DNA of 5,930 bases, taken from positions 1 to 5,930 of the forward strand of contig JADGOF010000154.1 of NCBI GenBank assembly GCA_017883105.1, in the 5' to 3' direction. A program made the position numbers and the translations under genes. This DNA is from Acidimicrobiales bacterium (GTDB lineage: Bacteria > Actinomycetota > Acidimicrobiia > Acidimicrobiales > RAAP-2). A model generated the notes under the pieces. It searched no databases, had not been told where the DNA came from, and saw only the letters and a program-made list of their open reading frames with translations. Shown here piece after piece: positions 1-5,541 of this stretch (position 1 is the stretch's first letter; each line of letters opens with the position of its first letter).

Positions 1-521
1 ACCACCCGGCGCTCGTAGCCCGCCTCGGGTATGCGCCACTGGAGGTACTCGGTGTCCTCCGCCCACCAGAAGAGCTCGCTCATCGGCAGTCCGACCGCTT
101 CGACGATCGGACGGGCCATGAGGAACCCACACCAGGACGGCCAGACGCCGTAGGAACCGTCGGTTTGACGCGAGATCGGGAACACGAATGCCGACTCGGG
201 AGCCTTGCGCGCCTCACTCCACAGGCGTTCGAGGCACGTCGGCTCTGGACGCATATCGTCGTCGAGCACCCAGGCGTGAAGCGAGTCGGACTTCACGAAT
301 TCGCCTAGCGCCTGCGCGTAGCCGCCGGCCGGTCCCGTGTTGACCTCCGAACGCACCACCCTGAGGGACGCGGTCGGCACCAGCGAGGCTTCGAGCGCCA
401 CCGGCGACCGGCTGGCGTTGTCGACCACCAGTACCGCCTCGGGCGGCGTGGTCTGGGCGGCGATGGACCGGAGGCAGCGCTCGAGGGACTCGGGAGCATT
501 GTGGGTGAGGACCACGGCCAT
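1..521 (-). CDS. Family 2 glycosyltransferase, C-terminus cut by the window edge
   Basis: The visible 173 residues form the catalytic half of an inverting GT-A (GT2) glycosyltransferase, which moves a sugar from a nucleotide-sugar donor to an acceptor, probably at the cytoplasmic face of the membrane. Seen: N-terminal strand AVVLTHNAPESLERCLRSI (residues 2-20), VVDNAS (32-37), NTGPAGGYAQAL (61-72), metal-binding DDD at 87-89, and the acidic FWWAEDTEY segment (151-159), whose E155-D156 lie where the catalytic base is expected. The THN opening and late EDTEY recall the galactofuranosyl- and rhamnosyltransferase type, but the donor sugar cannot be decided. The frame is open to base 1. The chosen ATG (521-519) has GGAGG only three bases upstream. 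The alternative is TTG at 569-567, which overlaps the upstream methyltransferase stop as TTGA and adds 16 acidic, coding-like residues; translational coupling makes it credible. Family assignment is firm, start uncertain. Confidence 0.88.
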   Translation of the reverse strand, partial: MAVVLTHNAPESLERCLRSIAAQTTPPEAVLVVDNASRSPVALEASLVPTASLRVVRSEVNTGPAGGYAQALGEFVKSDSLHAWVLDDDMRPEPTCLERLWSEARKAPESAFVFPISRQTDGSYGVWPSWCGFLMARPIVEAVGLPMSELFWWAEDTEYLQWRIPEAGYERRV

Positions 522-565
522 GATCCTCCGGTCGACTCCCCCTACCGGCCCTTCCTCGTCCGAGG

Positions 566-1525
566 TCAACGTCTGTGGGCCAGGATGAACCAGCCCGTCT
601 CATCACGGGCCGCGTCGACCACCATTCCCGCCTCGGTGAACCATGGTGCTAGCTCCTCCCACACGTAGCGATGTTCGACGGGAGCGCTCAGGCGGTCGAA
701 CGTATCGAGGACCAGGCTGCGCAGGGGCTTCCCCCGGTAGGCATCCATCGGGAGCCCGGCCAGCGCGGCCATGCCGTGACGGTCTCCATACTCCCCGGGA
801 ACGACAACGCCATAGTAGAGAAAGGTTGCGATGGGCGCCGACACCACCTTCAGCACGCGGTGCGGCAATCTCACTGTCACTTTGCGCAAGGCCGCGGCCA
901 AGCCCAGGGCCAGGGCCCGCAGACCGAAGGTCGGGGGTCGGCTGTACAGGTAGAGCAGGATCCGACCATCCGGAGCGAGAAGGTCGAGGAGGCGGTTGAA
1001 TCCCTCCTGGGGGTCGTCCAGATGATGGAGCACTCCGAGACTCGAGATGAAGTCGAAGCTCCCGGGTGCGAACGGCGCAGCCCTCAGGTCGGACTTCACG
1101 ACCAGCACCGAAGGCAGGTCAGCCAGGTTTCGCGCCGCCGCCTCCACGGCCGTCGAGCCGTCGAGTGCAGCCGAGGCACCGAGATGTTGGGCGAGGAATC
1201 GCGTATAACGCCCCTTGCCGCAGCCGGCGTCCAGCCCGACCTTGCCATCGAGGCTGGCCAAGTCGAGATCCCGAAAGTAGACCTCGGCGAATCCCTCGTC
1301 CTCGTCGCGCACCTCGTCGAAGTTGTTCCACTCGAACCCGAAGCTGGCGAACGTCCGCTCGGTCGATCCCTCGGAAACTGCCCCTGGCGAGCAATCGAGG
1401 TAGCCGTCCCGCATGCCGTAGCGATGGCCCGCGGAACACTGGATACCCCCTTGCAGGCCGGCCTCGTCGACCGACTCGCCGCACGCGGGGCACCGAAGAC
1501 GCTTGATGATCTCCTTCGGTATCAC
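566..1525 (-). CDS. Zinc-ribbon class I SAM-dependent methyltransferase
   Basis: A 319-residue protein predicted to transfer a methyl group from S-adenosylmethionine. Residues 1-45 hold a small zinc-ribbon-like module (C12-P-A-C15 and C30-S-A-G-H34, possibly C45) of the kind seen in Trm112-like and other nucleic-acid or protein contact domains. The Rossmann methyltransferase domain follows: LDAGCGKGRY (98-107) is the SAM-binding motif I, D122 is the probable ribose-binding acid, SDLRAAPFAPGSFD (145-158) and GVLHHLDDP (164-172) are motifs typical of UbiE/Methyltransf_11-type enzymes. A hydrophobic, basic stretch (about 200-243) precedes a C-terminal segment ending DTFDRLSAPVEHRY plus the final strand. 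The GTG start has a strong GGGGGAG ribosome site; an upstream in-frame GTG at 1609 has none and would add a sequence without homology-like character. The stop overlaps a possible TTG start of the next glycosyltransferase gene. The small-molecule or glycan acceptor is unknown. Confidence 0.9.
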   Translation of the reverse strand: MIPKEIIKRLRCPACGESVDEAGLQGGIQCSAGHRYGMRDGYLDCSPGAVSEGSTERTFASFGFEWNNFDEVRDEDEGFAEVYFRDLDLASLDGKVGLDAGCGKGRYTRFLAQHLGASAALDGSTAVEAAARNLADLPSVLVVKSDLRAAPFAPGSFDFISSLGVLHHLDDPQEGFNRLLDLLAPDGRILLYLYSRPPTFGLRALALGLAAALRKVTVRLPHRVLKVVSAPIATFLYYGVVVPGEYGDRHGMAALAGLPMDAYRGKPLRSLVLDTFDRLSAPVEHRYVWEELAPWFTEAGMVVDAARDETGWFILAHRR

Positions 1526-1636
1526 GTGCTCTCCCCCTTTGGACTCAGGTCCGCCCCACTTCAAGACTCGGTGACGCCGGAGAACACTACTGCGGCTGGA
1601 CCACGCCACTTGGCCGCGCCGCCCGGTGGTTACCCG

Positions 1637-1659
1637 CTGCCCCCGGTTGCCGGGACCAG
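1637..1659 (-). terminator. Hairpin just after sulfotransferase A, possible weak terminator or mRNA end
   Basis: On the minus strand the RNA can fold into ten-base arms (1650-1659 and 1637-1646) around a CAA loop: a CCCGG/CCGGG core, then one U-G wobble, one G-G mismatch and three more pairs. It begins four bases after the stop codon of sulfotransferase A. No U-tract follows, so it is not a classical intrinsic terminator; U-poor hairpins are common in high-GC bacteria. The remaining gap, 1526-1636, shows no further gene and no convincing promoter. Confidence 0.35.
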
Positions 1660-1663
1660 ATCC

Positions 1664-2539
1664 CTACTCGGCGAAGGCAGGCCACAGGGAGACGTCGAAC
1701 CCCGGGACCAACGTGACCAGGTCTGCCACATCCGCGGCGTAGATGTTGACCAGCCGGCGCAAGGTGTCGGCGTCGGGCGTCGACGTCGAGCTGACCAACC
1801 TACCGCCCGGTCGGTGGGGAACGTTCGGGCGGAATGAGTCATCCAATCCGAGGAAGCGGTAGGTGGCAGCGATCTGGCCGGCCGGGTCGGCAAGGCAGCG
1901 CTCGTACTGAAGCGTAAGCACCTGCCCCGACGGGACGTACTGCAACAGATGCCGCAGTGGTGCCGCGTAAAAACCGCGATCCACCGCATCGGCGATGTGG
2001 GAGCCGACATGTGCGACCCGACTATCAGCCGATTGGGCGAGACCCCGACGCAGGCGCTCGACAGGGTCGCGCACGATCAGCAGGATGCGGGCGTCCGGCG
2101 CGGCTTTGGCCAACAGCGGAGGCACCCACGGACGGGCCAGATAGCCAGGGGTCCACTCGCCGGTGATGGTGGCCGCCCGGCGGGGGAACCATCCATGGTA
2201 ACGACGAATCTCGAGGTCCCCGAAGGGACGCGTGCAGAAGTGTGACAGGTAGTGGCGAGCCATGGCGACATCCCCTCGGGCCGACACCCCGGGGTGATCG
2301 GTGACCATCCGGTACCACCAGGCCGCGCCCGCCATCTGCACGCCGACCCCCACGAAGTCGGGCGGACCCGCCGTCTCGCCGGGAACCAGCAACGGTGGGG
2401 AGAAGTCGTATCCCTCTTCCCACGCGTAGTGGCGCCCGAGCCGGTGCCGTAGGTCGGCTCGCTGCTCGGGCGGGAGCAGTGCGTGCACGCGGGTAGGCAT
2501 GCGGTGCAGTCCCTCGGCCAACATCGATCGGAGCATCAT
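1664..2539 (-). CDS. Sulfotransferase-like protein A with degraded active site (probable pseudoenzyme)
   Basis: This 291-residue protein belongs to the same PAPS-dependent sulfotransferase group as its upstream neighbour B; they share long identical stretches such as AGPPDFVG, RHYLSHF, TITGEWTP, RDPVER, QYERC, DPAGQ, TYRFLGL and the C-terminal SLWP. The framework is complete and the frame unbroken. However, the phosphate loop reads GVQMAGAAWW (66-75) where B has GVQKGGTSWW, so Lys becomes Met69 and Thr-Ser become Ala72-Ala73. The KExH motif reads M93-A94-R-H, and the 3'-phosphate motif RDPVERLRRG has Arg165 where B has Ser. In active family members these residues bind PAPS or act in catalysis, so sulfotransfer is unlikely as usually understood. 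It may be a regulatory or partner subunit of B, a binding protein, or a recently decaying copy. ATG 2539 has no clear ribosome site; ATG 2500 has GAGGGA nine bases upstream and gives an N-terminus of about B's length. The gap to B is 39 bases. Confidence 0.85.
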   Translation of the reverse strand: MMLRSMLAEGLHRMPTRVHALLPPEQRADLRHRLGRHYAWEEGYDFSPPLLVPGETAGPPDFVGVGVQMAGAAWWYRMVTDHPGVSARGDVAMARHYLSHFCTRPFGDLEIRRYHGWFPRRAATITGEWTPGYLARPWVPPLLAKAAPDARILLIVRDPVERLRRGLAQSADSRVAHVGSHIADAVDRGFYAAPLRHLLQYVPSGQVLTLQYERCLADPAGQIAATYRFLGLDDSFRPNVPHRPGGRLVSSTSTPDADTLRRLVNIYAADVADLVTLVPGFDVSLWPAFAE

Positions 2540-2578
2540 CGGTGCGGGTCGGCAACGGATGCAGCCGAAACCGCCGTG

Positions 2579-3433
2579 TCAACCCGCATGGGCGGCGAAG
2601 TTCGGCCACAATGAGGCGTCGATGCCCGGGTAGAGGGAGATGAGGTCAGACACGTCCGACGCGTAGAGGTCGACCAGGCGCTGGCGGGCCTCGGGGTCGA
2701 TCGTCAGTTTCCCACCGGACACGTTCACCGGTCGCTCGAGGTCGTCGGGACGGTGCTCGGCCAGCCCGAGGAAGCGGTAAGTCGACGCCAGCTGCCCGGC
2801 CGGATCGGAGGCACACCGTTCGTACTGGAGCACCTGCAGCTGATCGGCGGGAAAGTAGTCGAGGTAGCGATGCAGCGACCTGGCGTAGAACCCCTGTCGG
2901 ACCGCGTCGGCCACGGTAGCGCCGGTAGGGGGCGCCCCCTGGCTCAGACGGTAGGAGAGTCCGGAACGGAAGCGCTCCACCGGGTCGCGGAGCAGAACGA
3001 GAACCTTGGCGTCTGGCGCGGCCAGGGCCAGTAGTGGCGCCACCCAAGGGTAGGCCAGATAGTCGGGGGTCCACTCACCGGTGATGGTGCCGGTCGGCCG
3101 TGGGAACAACCCCCAGTAGCGATGCACTTCGTCGGCTCCGAACGGTTCGGTGCCGAAATGGGAAAGATAGTGACGCTCCTTGTGGATCCCATCCCGGACC
3201 GATACATCAGGGTGGTCGGCGATCAACTCGTACCACCAGCTCGTCCCCCCTTTCTGCACACCGATCCCCACGAAGTCGGGAGGTCCGGCGCGCTCCCCGA
3301 GGCCGAGCACTGGAGGGGAGAAGTCGAAGCCGTCCTCCCACGGGGCGAAGTAGCCCAAGTGGTGGAGCACCGCGTTCCGCGTCCTCGGGGAAAGCCTCCG
3401 GAAGGCAGCCCTGGCCACGCGGGGTGGGCGCAT
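2579..3433 (-). CDS. Sulfotransferase B (PAPS-dependent, heparan-sulfotransferase-like)
   Basis: The 284-residue product should transfer sulfate from PAPS to a hydroxyl or amino group, presumably of a glycan. Seen: GVQKGGTSWW (58-67), the 5'-phosphosulfate loop with K61 and T64-S65; DHPDVSVRDGIHKERHYLSHFG (73-94), where K85-E86-R-H88 matches the KExxFF region of eukaryotic 3-O-sulfotransferases, whose Glu is the proposed base; GEWTPDYL (119-126); and VLLRDPVERFRSGLS (146-160), the 3'-phosphate site with R149 and S157. No signal peptide or membrane span is visible, so it is probably cytoplasmic. ATG 3433 gives an N-terminus that aligns with paralogue A but has no good ribosome site. In-frame TTG 3469 lies nine bases after a GGAGGT and would add 12 residues; ATG 3496 and the extension to 3613 are less likely. 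It is the first gene of the leftward group and faces the coupled glycosyltransferase/sulfotransferase pair. Confidence 0.9.
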   Translation of the reverse strand: MRPPRVARAAFRRLSPRTRNAVLHHLGYFAPWEDGFDFSPPVLGLGERAGPPDFVGIGVQKGGTSWWYELIADHPDVSVRDGIHKERHYLSHFGTEPFGADEVHRYWGLFPRPTGTITGEWTPDYLAYPWVAPLLALAAPDAKVLVLLRDPVERFRSGLSYRLSQGAPPTGATVADAVRQGFYARSLHRYLDYFPADQLQVLQYERCASDPAGQLASTYRFLGLAEHRPDDLERPVNVSGGKLTIDPEARQRLVDLYASDVSDLISLYPGIDASLWPNFAAHAG

Positions 3434-3572
3434 CGTGTCAGGATGCCACAGGGTCCCGCCATGAGACAAACGCCCACGACCTCCGTTCGTTATCATGAGC
3501 GCTCGTGAGGGGGGTCGTGGGCGATGTGGCGTACCGGGCCGCACAGGGAACCCCCCCGGAAGAGAGCCCGGC
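3434..3572. promoter_or_regulatory. Divergent intergenic region, probable shared control region
   Basis: This is the only gap between genes running in opposite outward directions, so both transcription units should start in or near it. It contains an AT-richer pocket (about 3485-3497) in otherwise GC-rich DNA, with TATCAT at 3491-3496 (five of six matches to a TATAAT box on the plus strand) but no well-spaced -35 element. The pocket lies inside an inverted repeat at 3471-3523. Exact promoters cannot be assigned from sequence alone. Confidence 0.4.
3471..3523. repeat. 11-bp perfect inverted repeat in the divergent gap, with nested palindrome
   Basis: CGCCCACGACC (3471-3481) is the exact reverse complement of GGTCGTGGGCG (3513-3523). 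Inward, a T/G step is followed by two more pairs, so as RNA the arms extend to 14 with one wobble, leaving a 25-base loop. Inside it lies a nearly perfect palindrome, CATGAGCGCTCGTG (3494-3507), with a GAGCGCTC core. Either could be an operator for a dimeric regulator or an RNA hairpin. On the minus strand the left part of the arm includes the GGAGGT that would serve the alternative TTG start of sulfotransferase B. Confidence 0.55.
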
Positions 3573-4517
3573 GTGTCCGCCCATCTCCTGAGCATCGTGA
3601 TGCCCACCCACAACCGGCCCGACCGGCTGGAGCGGGCCGCCCGCTCCGTGCTCGCTCAGGACGGCGCGGAGTTGGAGTTGGTCATCGTGGACGATGCCTC
3701 CTCCGACGCCACCCCCGAGATGACCGACCAACTGGCTTGCGACCCGCGGGTGCGGATCGTGCGCAACCCCGTGTCCCTTGGGCCCGGTGGCAGCCGCAAT
3801 CAGGGCATTGCCGTTGCCCGGGGGGATCTGCTCGGGTTCTGCGACGACGACGCATGGCTGCCACGGGCCGCAACGGTCATCCTCGACCGCTTCGCCGCCG
3901 ATCCCGACGTCGGGGTGCTGACCTCGTGGCATCAGGTGGTCCACGAACGAACGGGCCGGACTGCACTGTTTCGGGGACCACTGGCATACGGTGCGGACCA
4001 GCTCCTGTGGTTCAACTTCGTCGCTCTTCCCTTCGGCGTCATCCGCCGTGCCCAGTTCCCCGATGACCTGGCCGTGGATGCCTCCCTGCCGTCGTGCGAG
4101 GACTGGGATCTGTGGCTCCGCTGCGCGCAAGTCCGGCCGATCGCCACGGTTCCCGACGTGCTGTACGCATATCACCAGCATGGCGGGGTCCGGGTCACCC
4201 GGTCCGGATCCGGCGATCTGGTCGGCCGCAAGGGCTTCCTCGACAAGCACGCGTTGTCGATGTCCCCTTCGTGTCGCCTCTACCACGAGTGCGTCGTGGC
4301 CCAGATCGAAGGAGGAAGGTCCGCCCTGATCGAGCGCCTCGGAAGCGCCTACCGGACGCCTGCGGTGGCATCCGCCGCTGCAGCGGTACTCTCCGCCGGT
4401 GCTGCTGCCGGCGCCATCGGCACGCGCCGCCGCGACCCGGGGCTCCCGGCGCGGGTGTTGGCCGGGATGCTCGGGAGCCGGCTGTCCGGCAAGATGCCGG
4501 CGAGGTTCGGCCGATGA
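3573..4517 (+). CDS. Family 2 glycosyltransferase
   Basis: A 314-residue inverting GT-A glycosyltransferase. Seen: LSIVMPTHNRPDRLERAARSVLAQ (6-29), the nucleotide-sugar entry strand; LVIVDDASSDAT (36-47) with the uracil/ribose-contacting DD at 40-41; GPGGSRNQGIAVARGDLLGFCDDDAWLP (70-97), where D91-D93 form the DxD metal site; and SCEDWDLWLR (174-183), where E176-D177 are the likely catalytic base region. HQHGGVRVT (201-209) is the usual follow-on loop. After about residue 262 there is an Ala-rich stretch (262-282) and a short basic tail, possibly membrane-associating. GTG 3573 is chosen because the family's first strand begins directly after it and GGAAGAG lies upstream; ATG 3495 would add 26 Gly/Arg/Pro-rich residues that look like non-coding leader. 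The stop overlaps the start of the next sulfotransferase gene by four bases. Sugar donor and acceptor cannot be named. Confidence 0.9.
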   Translation: MSAHLLSIVMPTHNRPDRLERAARSVLAQDGAELELVIVDDASSDATPEMTDQLACDPRVRIVRNPVSLGPGGSRNQGIAVARGDLLGFCDDDAWLPRAATVILDRFAADPDVGVLTSWHQVVHERTGRTALFRGPLAYGADQLLWFNFVALPFGVIRRAQFPDDLAVDASLPSCEDWDLWLRCAQVRPIATVPDVLYAYHQHGGVRVTRSGSGDLVGRKGFLDKHALSMSPSCRLYHECVVAQIEGGRSALIERLGSAYRTPAVASAAAAVLSAGAAAGAIGTRRRDPGLPARVLAGMLGSRLSGKMPARFGR

Positions 4518-5488
4518 GCACGCCACGACCTATCGTGATCGTCGGCCTGCCTCGTTCGGGTACGACCTGGACCCTGCGGGCCCTGGCCAGTGCCGACGGG
4601 ACGGCCGCCATCCTCGAGCCCGACAACGAGGACAAGTACCCGGCGTCCATTCATGCCAAGCGAGCGCTCGGGCGTTATCCCGTCCTCCGCCCGGGTGACG
4701 TGGCTGCCGACTATCGGAGGCTGTGGGACTGGATTCTCCAGGGTGCACCGGAAGACCGGCGGTCGCGCCTGGCCCGCCATCTCCTCGGCCCCGGGGCGGT
4801 CGGCCGCATCCACCAGGGTCGGCACGATCCGGTCACCTGGCTGGCCGCCACCGTGGCCCGGGATCCCCGTCCGGGCCGGGTCGCCGCCGGCACCCAGGGC
4901 CCGCGGATCATCGTCAAGTCGATCCACGCCCAGCTGGCGGTGGAGTGGCTGGCCGACGAGTACGCCATCGACGTGCTCCTCCTGCTCCGCCATCCGGCCA
5001 ATGTGCTGGCCAGTTGGATGGAGACCAACGTCAAGGACGCCCGGAACTCCACACTCGAGACCCGTCCGGACATCCGGGGGCGCTACCTCGAGCCCTGGGG
5101 GGTGCCGCTCCCCGGACCCGACCCAGTCGAACGGATGAGCTGGCGCATCGGGCTACTCGTCGCCGCCATCGAGGCGTCGGCGGCGCGGCACCCCGGGTGG
5201 CAGGTACGGACCCACGAGCAGCTGTGCGCCGACCCGGTCGGCCAGTTCAGGCAGCTCTACGACGACTTCGTTCTGCCGTGGGACGGGTCGGCAGAGGCCT
5301 TCCTCGAGACACACAACACCCCGGGATCGGGATTCGTGGTCAACCGGGTGGCGTCCGAGCTCCCCGACTCGTGGCAGCGGCGCCTGGACGACGAGCAGGT
5401 GGCCACCTTGCGCCGCGTGCTGGGGTGGTTCCCCATCACCACCTGGAGCGATGACGATTTCATCCGCAGGGGGGCCGACCAAGGGTAA
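4514..5488 (+). CDS. Sulfotransferase D (PRSGTTW type), coupled to the glycosyltransferase
   Basis: A 324-residue PAPS-dependent sulfotransferase of a different sequence type from A and B. Seen: IVIVGLPRSGTTWTLRAL (7-24), a P-loop-like 5'-phosphosulfate site of the GxPRSGTTW class with Arg14 in place of Lys and intact S15-G16-T17-T18; IIVKSIHAQLAVEWL (132-146), which supplies a K-S pair typical of the central strand; and IDVLLLLRHPANVLASW (152-168), the 3'-phosphate site with R159 and S167. The C-terminal half has WRIGLLVAAIEA (210-221) and the late NTPGSGFVVNRV segment (268-279). No signal peptide or membrane helix is evident. The ATG lies in an ATGA overlap with the glycosyltransferase stop, with a GAGG about nine bases upstream, so the two are almost certainly co-translated and probably act on the same product. 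The substrate is unknown; a desulfo-glycan or glycolipid made by its partner is the simplest inference. Confidence 0.9.
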   Translation: MSTPRPIVIVGLPRSGTTWTLRALASADGTAAILEPDNEDKYPASIHAKRALGRYPVLRPGDVAADYRRLWDWILQGAPEDRRSRLARHLLGPGAVGRIHQGRHDPVTWLAATVARDPRPGRVAAGTQGPRIIVKSIHAQLAVEWLADEYAIDVLLLLRHPANVLASWMETNVKDARNSTLETRPDIRGRYLEPWGVPLPGPDPVERMSWRIGLLVAAIEASAARHPGWQVRTHEQLCADPVGQFRQLYDDFVLPWDGSAEAFLETHNTPGSGFVVNRVASELPDSWQRRLDDEQVATLRRVLGWFPITTWSDDDFIRRGADQG

Positions 5489-5494
5489 GAGGTT

Positions 5495-5541
5495 CTGATC
5501 GACCGACCCGCGCTGTCTGGCAAGGCCCGGTCCCGGATCAG
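5495..5541. terminator. Weak inverted repeat between convergent genes
   Basis: CTGATC (5495-5500) pairs with GATCAG (5536-5541), and the adjoining GACC (5501-5504) with GGTC (5529-5532) across a three-base bulge, leaving a 24-base loop. It sits in the 49-base gap between the convergent sulfotransferase D and the right-hand methyltransferase and overlaps the latter's stop codon. No T-tract follows on either strand, so termination here is only a possibility. Confidence 0.2.

Noticed and set aside
1559..1564. TTGAAG on the minus strand as a -35 element for the methyltransferase
   Set aside because: No -10-like hexamer follows at 16-18 bases; the sequence there is GC-rich.
671..1837. Long plus-strand open frame of 388 codons opposite the methyltransferase
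   Set aside because: It is antisense to a gene with clear SAM-binding and zinc-ribbon motifs, its translation has no recognisable domain, and long antisense frames are expected in GC-rich coding DNA.
3495..3572. ATG 3495 as start of the plus-strand GT2 gene
   Set aside because: The 26 added residues are Gly/Arg/Pro-rich and unlike GT2 N-termini, the ATG lacks a ribosome site, and it falls inside the inverted repeat and candidate -10 region.
4094..4513. In-frame extension of sulfotransferase D upstream into the GT2 gene
   Set aside because: The extension translates to Arg/Pro-rich shadow sequence of the GT2 frame; the ATGA overlap at 4514 directly precedes the first strand of the sulfotransferase domain.
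3438..4526. Minus-strand open frame of 362 codons opposite the GT2 gene
   Set aside because: It is the antisense shadow of a glycosyltransferase with complete motifs; the translation is low-complexity and runs across the divergent control region.
4349..4993. Minus-strand open frame opposite sulfotransferase D
   Set aside because: The plus strand carries intact PRSGTTW and RHP...S motifs in this span; the reverse translation shows no domain features.
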